The notes under the pieces: model-generated
Told to the model about the DNA's origin: nothing
The model's input: only the letters and a program-made list of their open reading frames with translations
Database searches by the model: none
Made by a program: the position numbers and the translations under genes
Part shown: in pieces, positions 1 to 7,496 of the stretch
How the letters are laid out: each line of letters starts with the position of its first letter
Position numbering within the stretch: the stretch's first letter is position 1
Origin: a virus
Direction: 5' to 3' (one strand)
IMG/VR virus record: IMGVR_UViG_3300008120_008631
Span: 1 to 38,792 of that record
Length of the DNA stretch: 38,792 bases

Positions 1-257
1 TGGAAAGAAAATGAACGGTGTCGTAAAATTTGTCTAGCGATATCACGAGTCGTATTAATCTCCATAGTAACATGAGCCATCTCAAAAGGTGACCAATGTT
101 TATGTTTTACCAAATACTTAAGAAGACGATCTGATGTTTCTGTATTATGTTGATTTGATGGGTTAGAGACTCTTGCAACATATGCAATGAAATCACTAGG
201 ATTCATAGTATTGTTTTCGTCAGCAAGTTGGGTGTACGCTACTACTTTTACTGACAT
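1..257 (-). CDS. thyX: Flavin-dependent thymidylate synthase ThyX, N-terminal part (runs off left edge)
   Basis: The reverse strand reads from ATG at 257 to the window edge, giving about 85 residues. It ends with RHRSFSFQ at about residues 79-86, the ThyX signature RHRxxSxQ that binds FAD and dUMP. The stretch before it (HWSPFEMAHVTMEI) is also typical of the family. ThyX methylates dUMP to dTMP using methylenetetrahydrofolate, NADPH and FAD, and many phages carry it to supply thymidylate for replication. The C-terminal half is outside the window. The gene starts one base after the stop of the upstream reading frame, so the two are probably co-translated. Confidence 0.95.
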   Translation of the reverse strand, partial: MSVKVVAYTQLADENNTMNPSDFIAYVARVSNPSNQHNTETSDRLLKYLVKHKHWSPFEMAHVTMEINTTRDIARQILRHRSFSF

Positions 258-258
258 A

Positions 259-537
259 TCAGTCTCTCAAAAAGTCATAAGACTTAATCATGATAGATTC
301 TTTAACTGGATAAAAGTCATTACCATTCACACCCTGCATAATATAATCACCATAGTATGCCTTCATTGCACCCTCAAGAGTCATAATTAACACACAAGGT
401 TCATCATCACGATCGAGATGAGTAATAAATGCTTTATTATCAGACCATTTACGCAATTCCTCATCTGTTAGTTCAGGAGTAAATTGTATTGCTTTTTGAA
501 TAAATGGTTTCTTTTTTACAATATATTCATGAATCAT
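259..537 (-). CDS. PGDYG-like small phage protein
   Basis: A protein of about 92 residues starting MIHEYIVKKK. I chose ATG 537 over an in-frame start at 552 because it leaves a short overlap with the upstream gene. The C-terminal half has the pattern YYGDYIMQGVNGNDFYPVK, which resembles a small domain found in many phage and bacterial proteins (consensus roughly GDYxxxGxxGExYPxxxxxF). No catalytic residues or transmembrane segments are visible and the function is unknown. It lies between a FlbD-like gene and thyX and probably shares their transcript. Confidence 0.7.
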   Translation of the reverse strand: MIHEYIVKKKPFIQKAIQFTPELTDEELRKWSDNKAFITHLDRDDEPCVLIMTLEGAMKAYYGDYIMQGVNGNDFYPVKESIMIKSYDFLRD

Positions 538-748
538 TTTTAATACTCTCAATCATTTTAACTACATCTTTAGGAGATTGTTCTACTTCCCATTGAACAC
601 CAGTATATCCACCAAATACAAATGTCTTAAGACTACCACCTGGTTGAGGTGCTGCATCATAGACTGCTGTAATATGATCAACATTAATGTAGATTGGATT
701 ACCTTTGTGTGCTTCTACATCATTAGTCAATCTAATAAATTTTGCCAT
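527..748 (-). CDS. FlbD-like small protein
   Basis: A 73-residue protein, MAKFIRLTND..., with the layout of the FlbD family: an N-terminal beta strand, then a segment like PIYINVDHITAV, and a C-terminal helix (SPKDVVKMIESI). FlbD-like proteins are small and also occur in phages, where their role is not known. The start follows AAAGGA and lies 28 bases after the encoded CCA end of tRNA-Leu, so this mRNA probably begins at the processed tRNA end. It overlaps the next gene by about 11 bases. Confidence 0.7.
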   Translation of the reverse strand: MAKFIRLTNDVEAHKGNPIYINVDHITAVYDAAPQPGGSLKTFVFGGYTGVQWEVEQSPKDVVKMIESIKNDS

Positions 749-776
749 AATATATCCTTTGTTAATAAAATGGTAA

Positions 777-859
777 TGGTAGGCGCGGCCGGACTTGAAC
801 CGGCAAGCCGAAGCAACGAATTTTAAGTCCGTCGAGTTTACCTATTTCTCCACGCGCCC
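777..859 (-). tRNA. tRNA-Leu (TAA)
   Basis: The acceptor stem GGGCGCG/CGCGCCT pairs completely, with one G-U. The anticodon loop is CTTAAAA, giving TAA. A long variable arm, a TTCAAGT T-loop, discriminator A and encoded CCA (777-779) are all present. Confidence 0.95.
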
Positions 860-861
860 AT

Positions 862-938
862 TGGCGATCACGCCTGGACTCGAACCAGGACTCTGCCGCT
901 TAGAAGGCGGCTGCTTTGTCCAGTTAAGCTACGTGACC
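862..938 (-). tRNA. tRNA-Arg (TCT)
   Basis: The acceptor GGTCACG/CGTGATC pairs fully with one G-U. The anticodon loop CTTCTAA gives TCT, reading AGA/AGG, codons common in AT-rich phage genes. Discriminator G and encoded CCA. It lies 2 bases from tRNA-Leu and 3 bases after the stop of the upstream gene. Confidence 0.95.
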
Positions 939-941
939 ATC

Positions 942-1235
942 TCAATAAAGATTAATGTTTAATTTTTCACGAAAGTATTTTTTAAGTTCTTTTTCAAAGA
1001 ACTCTGGTGAAGTTGTCATATAAGTTGTATATAGTTTTGTAATATCGTCATCTTTATGATGAAGTTTACCGTATACAGTATAGCCTCGTTCTTGAACTAT
1101 ATCAATAAGATCTTGATCTTTTGTACCCGGTTCATAAACAACAAAGCCACGACTTTTAAGCTCATCTACTAGATCATAGTCATCAATATCATCTAAGTCA
1201 AAATCAACATCAACTGTTTGTGTAATAGTTGGCAT
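942..1235 (-). CDS. Acidic phage protein of unknown function
   Basis: A 97-residue protein with an acidic N-terminus (DVDFDLDDIDDYDLVDEL). A middle part, LVDELKSRGFVVYEP, followed by IDIVQERGYTVYG, looks like two copies of a helix-strand unit (xDxxxxRGYxVY). This unit is common in small phage proteins, but I cannot assign a function. It ends 3 bases before tRNA-Arg, so tRNA processing would cut right behind its stop codon. Confidence 0.7.
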   Translation of the reverse strand: MPTITQTVDVDFDLDDIDDYDLVDELKSRGFVVYEPGTKDQDLIDIVQERGYTVYGKLHHKDDDITKLYTTYMTTSPEFFEKELKKYFREKLNINLY

Positions 1236-1236
1236 A

Positions 1237-1365
1237 TCACTTGTACCTTTTGTTTATCTCATCAATCCTAATATTAAGATACTCTATAATGAAATCTTTT
1301 GCAACTGATTTTTCAAAGTATATCTTGGCATAGTTAAGTTCATCAACAAAGGCAGCTTTTTTCAT
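1237..1365 (-). CDS. Small unknown protein (42 aa)
   Basis: The reading frame is open up to 1482, but that part overlaps the end of the upstream gene. The likely start is ATG 1365 (MKKAAFVDELNYAKIYFEK). The product is a mostly helical, charged 42-residue protein without a recognised domain. No strong ribosome-binding site is seen, so the exact start is uncertain. The gene fits the gap between two real genes. Confidence 0.45.
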   Translation of the reverse strand: MKKAAFVDELNYAKIYFEKSVAKDFIIEYLNIRIDEINKRYK

Positions 1366-1393
1366 CTGATCTACTGAATAATTATAAGGCAGA

Positions 1394-1963
1394 TCAGTCC
1401 CAGAGTGCCTCAAAGTACTTGCCGAAAAGCCTAAATCCGTTTGATTTTCTTGCATTCCACTTCTCCCAGCCTTCTTTGTCAAACTTATGTGTATGATTAG
1501 GACCTTCTACCATTTCCCAATAATGTTCTTTCTTGGGTTTAGACTCTGGTGTTTCACCCATCTTATATAAAGTTTCGTCTAATACATTACCTTCAATATC
1601 CACTTTTCTCCAGAGTATATCTGTTTCACCTGTATGAAACTGATCATCTGCTCTATCATCAATCTTTTGTGCAAATGCCCAGATCATCTCATCAAGCACC
1701 CAATCCCAACGTTTATGAAAATTATCATCAGTATCATATTCGTTCTTTTTAGGAGGTGCAGATGAAGAACGAAGTTCTTCTGGGACATCCTCGTCATCGA
1801 CTAATGGTGCACCATGCTTTGTTGCTTGAAGCTGAACAAGTAAAGGGTGAATGATAATAGAAAGAGTATGATCCATTGACCATGTATCCCACTTATCAAT
1901 CTGAATTTTTATCTTACGTTCAGCACCAAATTTTCTAGGGTATTTTCCAAGTGATACTTTCAT
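1394..1963 (-). CDS. Conserved phage protein of unknown function
   Basis: A 189-residue protein with the N-terminal block KIQIDKWDTWSMDHTLS, followed by HPLLVQLQATKHGAP and a WDWVLDEMIWAF segment. I recognise this as a protein widespread in T4-like marine phages, always described as hypothetical. ATG 1963 shares one base with the TGA of the upstream glycosyltransferase gene (TGATG), so the two are translationally coupled. The alternative in-frame start at 1978 would overlap more and is less likely. Confidence 0.85.
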   Translation of the reverse strand: MKVSLGKYPRKFGAERKIKIQIDKWDTWSMDHTLSIIIHPLLVQLQATKHGAPLVDDEDVPEELRSSSAPPKKNEYDTDDNFHKRWDWVLDEMIWAFAQKIDDRADDQFHTGETDILWRKVDIEGNVLDETLYKMGETPESKPKKEHYWEMVEGPNHTHKFDKEGWEKWNARKSNGFRLFGKYFEALWD

Positions 1964-2742
1964 CAGAATACAATCCACCCGTTTTCTTCATCTATCATAT
2001 ACTTGTCGGTATTCTTCAACCCCTTGATAAAACCATTAGGAGGGATCATATTATATCTAGCAGTTTTATCATCTGGTTGTGTATGAGATTTCTTTTGTTC
2101 TACTGGTACAATAACTGGTGCAGGATCTACAACATACATCGGCATCCTAAAAAGATTACGAACACCCATAATATGATCGATAGAAAGACCTAAGATATGA
2201 TAACCTTGATTTTTTTGTTCATTATAATTTAAGAGAGTTTGTAGGCAGTTTCTTGCTGTATTAGGAGTTATTGCATAAGCATGCGTGCCTTCAAATTTTT
2301 CTATCTGTACTCTTGTAAATGGTTCATCGATACATTCATAGTCATCTCTATGATCAACTCTGTAACCTAAAAACAACCATTCATTATCTTGTACATCTGC
2401 ATCTAAAAAGTTACGCTTAACAATAGCATCGTGCTCAAATACTGCTACTGCTCCTGTATGTTCTGATGCAATCTTTTTCCATATAGAAAGGTGGCCTGTC
2501 AGACACAATTGTTCTTTAAACCATATATTAAGAACATCGTTTGTTGCTTCATGACCGTCAACTCGAGGATCTACTTTAAATCCCCAGTTGTCATATATTT
2601 CTTTTGTTGTGGTAGGAAGTTTCATACCTTTAAAAGGTGTAACAGGGATGCCATGCTCTTCACAAGATTTCTTACACTCCTCCATATACTTTATAGCATC
2701 AGGAGTATCAATGTATAAAATATAAGCATGCTCAATTTTCAT
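1963..2742 (-). CDS. Glycosyltransferase family 25-like protein
   Basis: A 259-residue protein resembling LPS-type GT25 glycosyltransferases. The N-terminus (IEHAYILYIDTPDAIKYM) forms the opening strand, the segment CLTGHLSIWKKI matches the family's 'SHlxxw' block, and AVAVFEHDAIVKRNF matches the 'ExDa' block that binds metal and sugar nucleotide. It would transfer a sugar to a lipid or protein acceptor in the cytoplasm; the acceptor cannot be read from sequence. It starts 18 bases after the CCA of the initiator-like tRNA, with AGGTGA as ribosome-binding site. Confidence 0.75.
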   Translation of the reverse strand: MKIEHAYILYIDTPDAIKYMEECKKSCEEHGIPVTPFKGMKLPTTTKEIYDNWGFKVDPRVDGHEATNDVLNIWFKEQLCLTGHLSIWKKIASEHTGAVAVFEHDAIVKRNFLDADVQDNEWLFLGYRVDHRDDYECIDEPFTRVQIEKFEGTHAYAITPNTARNCLQTLLNYNEQKNQGYHILGLSIDHIMGVRNLFRMPMYVVDPAPVIVPVEQKKSHTQPDDKTARYNMIPPNGFIKGLKNTDKYMIDEENGWIVF

Positions 2743-2760
2743 AGGTCACCTATTATAAAA

Positions 2761-2835
2761 TGGTTGCGGGGGATGGAGTTGAACCACCGACCTTCGGATT
2801 ATGAGTCCGACGCTCTTCCTCTGCGCTACCCCGCG
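2761..2835 (-). tRNA. Initiator-like tRNA-Met (CAT)
   Basis: The anticodon loop CTCATAA gives CAT. The first acceptor pair is a C1-A72 mismatch followed by six good pairs, the hallmark of bacterial initiator tRNA. However, the anticodon stem is TCGGA/TCCGA, with two rather than three of the conserved G-C pairs, and the D-stem has C11-G24 as in elongators. Discriminator A and encoded CCA. The 5' end directly touches the upstream stop codon at 2836. Confidence 0.85.
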
Positions 2836-3033
2836 TCAACTTTGTTTATGTGATCTCTTGTACCACTTACACCAGCCTTCAGGATCAATATCACCTGCTA
2901 CTGCTGTACACTTATTAGGTTCTCTCCACATTGTGCAATTTTTACAAATTTGCCCTTCATGTGGGTGTGCTTGATAACTAGCTTCTTGTTTAGATGCTTT
3001 TTCTTCGTTAAGAAATTCTGTAAAGCTTTTCAT
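2836..3033 (-). CDS. Small cysteine-rich (HiPIP-like) phage protein
   Basis: A 65-residue protein with four cysteines spaced as ICKNC...NKC...GWCKWY, similar to the cysteine pattern of high-potential iron-sulfur-like small proteins; a metal or FeS site is therefore possible but unproven. It opens with MKSFTEFLNEE, a leader that recurs in modified form in the 38071-38274 gene. The stop codon touches the first base of the initiator-like tRNA with no gap. The start overlaps the stop of the upstream gene. Confidence 0.7.
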   Translation of the reverse strand: MKSFTEFLNEEKASKQEASYQAHPHEGQICKNCTMWREPNKCTAVAGDIDPEGWCKWYKRSHKQS

Positions 3034-3395
3034 TAAGCATCTCTTGAAATATAATGCATACGAACTTTTTCTGGCTTAAAATATTTGTCTACTGTTTCAA
3101 TTACTGTATCATTATTAAACGGTTTACATGAAAAAACATCAATATAAAAATTACCGTTTGACTCAACAAAATGACCTGTAATGTTTGATGTCTCAATCAT
3201 CTGGCAAAAAGAAATACCTGACTTAGAAAGATCATGAGTAGCGAAACGTTCAATCCAAGGTTCACCGAAGGCAACCATATCGATAGCAACTACTAGTTCC
3301 TTAATAAACTTATAGACGTTATCTTTAGAACTAATTAGTTCTTTATCACCATTTGTACAATCAAGTAAAAGATGGTAGCCCCATGTATCTTTCAT
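3033..3395 (-). CDS. speD: S-adenosylmethionine decarboxylase-like protein
   Basis: A 120-residue protein of the small bacterial AdoMet decarboxylase (SpeH/SpeD) type. GYHLLLDC is the opening strand and ETSNITGHFVESNGNFYIDVFSC corresponds to the family block ESHxTIHSxPExGYxxIDVxTC, though that string is written here only for comparison. The pyruvoyl-forming serine would lie in ETSN, shifted by one residue, so activity is uncertain. The enzyme makes decarboxylated AdoMet for spermidine synthesis. ATG 3395 is preferred over 3428 because AGGAAA precedes it. The MTA by-product of the pathway could be handled by the nucleosidase at 14.5-15.0 kb. Confidence 0.7.
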   Translation of the reverse strand: MKDTWGYHLLLDCTNGDKELISSKDNVYKFIKELVVAIDMVAFGEPWIERFATHDLSKSGISFCQMIETSNITGHFVESNGNFYIDVFSCKPFNNDTVIETVDKYFKPEKVRMHYISRDA

Positions 3396-3434
3396 TCTGG
3401 TTTCCTTTTCTGGGTAAATGTAAAACATTATTTA

Positions 3435-3947
3435 TTACCCTGCTTTCTTAACAGGTCTACGAATATCAACTACTTGACTGGCTGGGTAAGAAGATATTTT
3501 AACTGAATCATCTTGATTACCACCTAATAATTGAATATACTTTTCACCATTCTCAACATGATAACCATAAAAGAATGCAACATGTCTACCACTACCACCT
3601 GTTCTTCTAAGAAGAACTATATCACCTGGTTGTGGTTCTTTTACCTTACTACCGTAGTTATGATAACTAGATGCTAACAAACTATTAGTAGAGTGATAAC
3701 CTGTTTGTTCTAATACAAAATTAATAAACCCAGCACACCAAGGCGTCTGCACCGGGTCTATCTCTAAAATTTCTTTTAGCTCTTTTCTATTCTTTCTAGC
3801 TTCGTAGCCATTGTATCCCATGGCTACCTTTAATATATCTGGCTGCTTAGCAAACATACCGTTGAAATCAACAGAGAATGTTAATTCAAATGCTAACGCC
3901 TTGACAGGTAACAGACATATGAGTAGAGTTGCTAGAAATTTTTTCAT
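3435..3947 (-). CDS. Exported cysteine amidase/peptidase (CHAP or NlpC/P60-like, TIGR02594 type)
   Basis: A 170-residue protein with a Sec signal peptide (MKKFLATLLICLLPVKALA). The catalytic core shows Cys71 in TPWCAGFINFVLEQTG and His122 in GSGRHVAFFYG, with PGDIVLLRR between them, the arrangement of small papain-fold peptidoglycan amidases. It probably cuts peptidoglycan peptides in the periplasm during lysis or envelope remodelling. Its start overlaps the stop of the transglycosylase gene by 4 bases (ATGA), so the two muralytic enzymes are made together. Confidence 0.8.
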   Translation of the reverse strand: MKKFLATLLICLLPVKALAFELTFSVDFNGMFAKQPDILKVAMGYNGYEARKNRKELKEILEIDPVQTPWCAGFINFVLEQTGYHSTNSLLASSYHNYGSKVKEPQPGDIVLLRRTGGSGRHVAFFYGYHVENGEKYIQLLGGNQDDSVKISSYPASQVVDIRRPVKKAG

Positions 3948-4393
3948 TGTAAATGGGTAAGCATTTTTCTGCAGTATGCGGTCTTATTCGATCTTGGAAC
4001 CTGACCACTGCTATAAAACGATGCTGCTTTGCAGATATCGTTGTTCGTTCTATCCAAAGCATAACGAAGATATGCCATGCTATACTCTAAGTTAACTTCA
4101 GGCTTGTAAAGTTCAGTACACTTACCCTTAAATCCCTCTGACTTCGCGGTACCACAGCGAATTTGACCAAGGCCAATTTCACCTAGTTTACCGGTAGCAT
4201 TGGGATCATAATTTGATTCCAGACTGACAATAGCATGCGCTAAGTCTTTTGGAACATTATGTCTTTCTGCGATTATATCTACTAGTAATTGTATATCCGA
4301 TTTATTAAACGATGTATTTTTCGATGTATTAGCGCCGTATGATGCAGAAGACATACTAACCCCTATTACGAGGGCTAATAGTACTTTCTTCAT
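3944..4393 (-). CDS. Exported lytic transglycosylase (SLT, GH23)
   Basis: A 149-residue protein with a signal peptide (MKKVLLALVIGVSMSSASYG). The SLT core follows: Glu59 in AIVSLESNYDPNATG is the expected catalytic acid, GEIGLGQI is the conserved 'GxxGlmQi' block, and SMAYLRYALDRTNND...AASFYSSG is the C-terminal helical part. It would cleave glycan strands in the periplasm. ATG 4393 is chosen over 4414 because it begins the signal peptide and follows AGGAAGAA. It is coupled to the amidase gene downstream. Confidence 0.88.
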   Translation of the reverse strand: MKKVLLALVIGVSMSSASYGANTSKNTSFNKSDIQLLVDIIAERHNVPKDLAHAIVSLESNYDPNATGKLGEIGLGQIRCGTAKSEGFKGKCTELYKPEVNLEYSMAYLRYALDRTNNDICKAASFYSSGQVPRSNKTAYCRKMLTHLQ

Positions 4394-4478
4394 TTTTCTT
4401 CCTTTGGTTGACACAAAGGCTTCTAACCTTGTGCTTCTCGTGCTAGAAGGAGCACGATTGAATATTTATTTTATTTGA
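4394..4478 (-). promoter_or_regulatory. Leader with hairpins before the muralytic pair
   Basis: An 85-base gap. The minus strand has AATAAATA at 4463-4470, one mismatch from the late motif TATAAATA, then a perfect hairpin CGTGCT-CCTTCT-AGCACG (about 4437-4454) and a second, bulged one (CACAAGG / CCTTTGTG). No T-run follows, so these look like mRNA leader or processing structures rather than a terminator. The promoter call is tentative. Confidence 0.4.
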
Positions 4479-5246
4479 TTATTGTAAAGACGGCCACTGT
4501 TTCTTATCTGGATCAGTATTTTCAAGTACTTTAAGATCACCAGGAATCAATGGACTGAAGTCAATTTTTGTTTCTTGTTCTACTTTCTGAACAGAAACTA
4601 CGTATTTTGGAAGATCTTTAACTTCCAACTTTTCATTAGGAAAGATAAACGCAATCATTTTTTTATTAGTAGGATCAATAATAACTTTAAAGAGTCTTGT
4701 AGGTACTGCTACTTTATTAGTACCAATAGTCTTATATCCGTTATCGTAAATAGAACCTTGAATAACATACAAGTCAGCACCTGACACAACCCAGTTACGT
4801 ACGAATACTTCTAGCTGTTTCCAGATACCTCTGTTGTTGCCTGGATTCTGAGGTACCATATTTGAAAGAAGAAACGATTCAGACATGGCTTGTTTGTTAG
4901 CACCGTTATTAGCAGCTGGACTCATATGGCCACGATCATATCCTGCACCATTATAGTCTTGTAATGTTGACTGATGTTCTGGTTTAATTTCAGGATCTGG
5001 TCTAAAGTCTTCTGTGCGAGGTTCTTCACCAATACGATCTTTAGATACGTGTTCGGCAACATAAAGAGGATTCTTATATACTGTACTATAAGCCACTGCA
5101 TAACTTGAACGACATAGATACTGAATATTTTCTTTTACTAATGGTTCAGGTGCACCCCATTTAACATGTTGTGGACACTTATCGTCAATGGGGTTAGCAA
5201 ATGCTAATGTTGGAAAAAATAGTAAAGCTAATAATAACTTTTTCAT
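4479..5246 (-). CDS. Exported DNA/RNA non-specific endonuclease (NUC/EndoA family)
   Basis: A 255-residue protein with signal peptide MKKLLLALLFFPTLAFA. The nuclease signature DRGHMSPAAN begins at residue 104, with His107 as general base; SFLLSNMVPQ and the following N...IWKQLE block supply the metal-binding Asn and Glu. The family degrades DNA and RNA with a Mg2+ ion. The signal peptide places it in the periplasm or outside the cell rather than on host cytoplasmic DNA. It stands directly upstream of the two muralytic genes. The phage cytoplasmic genome would be protected by the export. Confidence 0.88.
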   Translation of the reverse strand: MKKLLLALLFFPTLAFANPIDDKCPQHVKWGAPEPLVKENIQYLCRSSYAVAYSTVYKNPLYVAEHVSKDRIGEEPRTEDFRPDPEIKPEHQSTLQDYNGAGYDRGHMSPAANNGANKQAMSESFLLSNMVPQNPGNNRGIWKQLEVFVRNWVVSGADLYVIQGSIYDNGYKTIGTNKVAVPTRLFKVIIDPTNKKMIAFIFPNEKLEVKDLPKYVVSVQKVEQETKIDFSPLIPGDLKVLENTDPDKKQWPSLQ

Positions 5247-5256
5247 CCTGTATTCC

Positions 5257-6291
5257 TTATGTAATCAGCCAATCTGGTCGGCTTAGTGTCCAATCGACAA
5301 CTTGTTTAATTCGTTCAGTCAATTCAATCTTAGGTTCCCAACCCATTGCCTTCATTCTCTCGCCACTAAGAGCGTATCTGAGATCATGACCAGGACGAGA
5401 TGAATGAAAGTCGACCAATTCGTACTTCAATTCTTTACCCTGGCAATCAGCAATGATTTGAGCTAATTGTAGATTATTTATTTCTTGCTTTCCAACAATA
5501 TTGAACTTAGGACATTTAACACCACTTGTCGTAGTGTCATTAGGATCATTGTTTGTATCTGCATTATTAATTAAAAACATAATTGCATCTGCAACATCTA
5601 CCGCATGAATATAATGACGGCTTCCTGGAATTGTTTTTGATGCATCAGAATGTACAGTGATTGTTTCACCATCTCTGATCTTCTTAATGCATTTAGGAAT
5701 ATACTTTTCTGGATGTTGCCTTTCACCAAACACATTCATTGTATGAGTTACAATGATTGGTAATTTGTAAGTGTTATGATAAGCTACTGCAAGTTCTTCA
5801 CCACCAGCTTTTGTTGCTGAATATGGGTTAGTAGAATTGTAACGATCATACTCATCATAGTTTACACCTTTAGGTGCAGGACCAAACACTTCATCAGTCG
5901 AGAAGTAAATAAACTTTTCTAATGATCCATTACATCCTCTAGCATATTCTAAGATATTACATGTTGCCACAACATTATCAAGAACAAACTCCATGGGATA
6001 ATCAATAGACCTATCCACATGACTACCAGCGGCCAGATGAACAATAATGTCAACTGGGCCAATACGGGAAGCAGTGAGAGGAGTAATAGCTGCCTTGAGG
6101 TCATGATATACAACCTTAACTCTATGTTTGTGAGGGTTATCTTTTACTAGATCATGTAGACGATTTAAGTTACCTGAAAAATCTAGACGATCTAGAGTAA
6201 CTATATTCCAATCAGTATTATTTAAAAAATAATTTACAACATGATGAGCTACAAAACCAGCACCACCAGTAATTAAAACATTCTTACTCAT
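5257..6291 (-). CDS. dTDP-glucose 4,6-dehydratase-like SDR
   Basis: A 344-residue extended short-chain dehydrogenase. The NAD-binding motif GGAGFVAHH is at residues 9-17, the catalytic STDE at 131-134 (the T-D-E triad of 4,6-dehydratases), and Y157-S-A-T-K161 is the YxxxK pair. SGERMKAMGWEPK and LTERIKQVVDW match the C-terminal part of RmlB. It would make a 4-keto-6-deoxy sugar nucleotide. It is the last gene of the long glycan island and overlaps the upstream methyltransferase by 4 bases. Confidence 0.85.
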   Translation of the reverse strand: MSKNVLITGGAGFVAHHVVNYFLNNTDWNIVTLDRLDFSGNLNRLHDLVKDNPHKHRVKVVYHDLKAAITPLTASRIGPVDIIVHLAAGSHVDRSIDYPMEFVLDNVVATCNILEYARGCNGSLEKFIYFSTDEVFGPAPKGVNYDEYDRYNSTNPYSATKAGGEELAVAYHNTYKLPIIVTHTMNVFGERQHPEKYIPKCIKKIRDGETITVHSDASKTIPGSRHYIHAVDVADAIMFLINNADTNNDPNDTTTSGVKCPKFNIVGKQEINNLQLAQIIADCQGKELKYELVDFHSSRPGHDLRYALSGERMKAMGWEPKIELTERIKQVVDWTLSRPDWLIT

Positions 6292-6875
6292 AATTTTACC
6301 TCATATAACCAACTATCCCAACCAATATTATCATATACTTTAATATTATCTTTACCAAAAATTTCATTCACTGCTATGTATACACCATGATCAGGATGGT
6401 CAGGAGGTGATGCATAATCATGACCACCTATAAACCCACTCTTTTTAATTTTAGGTAACCATGCAAGCAAATCTTTTTTTACATTTTCATACTTATGAGA
6501 TGCATCTATAAAAACAAAATCAACTGAGTTGTCCTTAAACAATTTAGCTGCCTGCACACTATGTTTCTTGTATGTTGTAATATGATCTTTTATAGGTTTT
6601 ATATTGGAAAGATATTCTTCATATAATGTATTATCTTTTATTGAATTGTTTTCCATTATTTGTGGTTCACCTGGAGAACCTATAAAAGTATCAACAGCAT
6701 AAAATTTAATATTTTTATTTTTATTGATAGACTCGACTACTGCATAACTAATTGATTTTCCTTTCCAAACTCCTACTTCTACGAAAATAGAATTATCAGA
6801 AAGTTTTTCTATCATATCATCATACAATTTTTCAAAGTTAAAAAAACCTTGAATATTATGATAAATGTGTTCCAT
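6288..6875 (-). CDS. Class I SAM methyltransferase (Methyltransf_24-like)
   Basis: A 195-residue protein. FVEVGVWKGKSISYAV is the AdoMet-binding motif I and FVFIDASHKYENVKKDL is the acidic motif IV of sugar and cephalosporin-hydroxylase-like methyltransferases, followed by KSGFIGGHDY. In this setting it probably methylates a sugar or a glycan intermediate. It is relatively AT-rich and Lys/Asn-rich. It overlaps both neighbours by a few bases. Confidence 0.8.
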   Translation of the reverse strand: MEHIYHNIQGFFNFEKLYDDMIEKLSDNSIFVEVGVWKGKSISYAVVESINKNKNIKFYAVDTFIGSPGEPQIMENNSIKDNTLYEEYLSNIKPIKDHITTYKKHSVQAAKLFKDNSVDFVFIDASHKYENVKKDLLAWLPKIKKSGFIGGHDYASPPDHPDHGVYIAVNEIFGKDNIKVYDNIGWDSWLYEVKL

Positions 6876-7486
6876 TATTCTGCAACAATAAATGCATTGC
6901 CAAACTGATGAGTTTTTGTCCAGTTACCTTTAAGGTGTCCCATCTGATAGTCAAAGAACTTGATTTTGAAACCAGCTTCACCAAGAGCCTTCAACCAAAA
7001 CTCTTCAGGTTCTCTGATCACATGAGTGATGTCCATTTCGTATTGACGAATACGAAACTTTTTATTATCACCTAACGGTACAGCAACTAAAATATTTCTA
7101 CAACGGATGCGAAATGCTTTTAGGATACCTGGTAGCACATCATAAGGAACATGCTCTAGGACATCTTTAGCCATAATGAGATCATAGTTACCTTTAATAT
7201 CATCTACACTATTAATGATGCTAAGATAATCTTTTACTTCTGGCATACCTGCATTAACTGCGTATTCGGAAATATCTACACCGTAAGCTTCTTTGCCAAG
7301 AAGTCTCATGGCATAGACCATGAAGCCTTTTGCACAACCAAAGTCAAGCACTGTTTCAAAATTAACTTTTTCGATAATAGATGTAGCTTCACGAATTGTG
7401 CGCTCAGGCATCCAGCGATAGTTTTCATAACCACTAATGTGATTATTAATACCATCTTCATAATATTTTTCATCAAATATATTCAT
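6875..7486 (-). CDS. Class I SAM methyltransferase (Methyltransf_11/23-like)
   Basis: A 204-residue protein starting MNIFDEKYYEDG. I took ATG 7486, which follows AAGGA, rather than a TTG at 7504. VLDFGCAKGFMVYAM is AdoMet motif I and YDLIMAKDVLEHVPYDVLP is the post-motif with the 'leHv' signature. C-methyl or O-methyl transfer to a sugar is likely from context, but the substrate is not visible. Confidence 0.8.
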   Translation of the reverse strand: MNIFDEKYYEDGINNHISGYENYRWMPERTIREATSIIEKVNFETVLDFGCAKGFMVYAMRLLGKEAYGVDISEYAVNAGMPEVKDYLSIINSVDDIKGNYDLIMAKDVLEHVPYDVLPGILKAFRIRCRNILVAVPLGDNKKFRIRQYEMDITHVIREPEEFWLKALGEAGFKIKFFDYQMGHLKGNWTKTHQFGNAFIVAE

Positions 7487-7496
7487 ATTAAAATCC

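Noticed and set aside
578-826. Plus-strand open frames such as 578-826, 28243-28446 and 29850-30098 with tRNA-derived pieces
   Set aside because: They are shadows of minus-strand genes and tRNAs; phrases like GLEPASRS are translations of tRNA T-arms, with no ribosome-binding sites.
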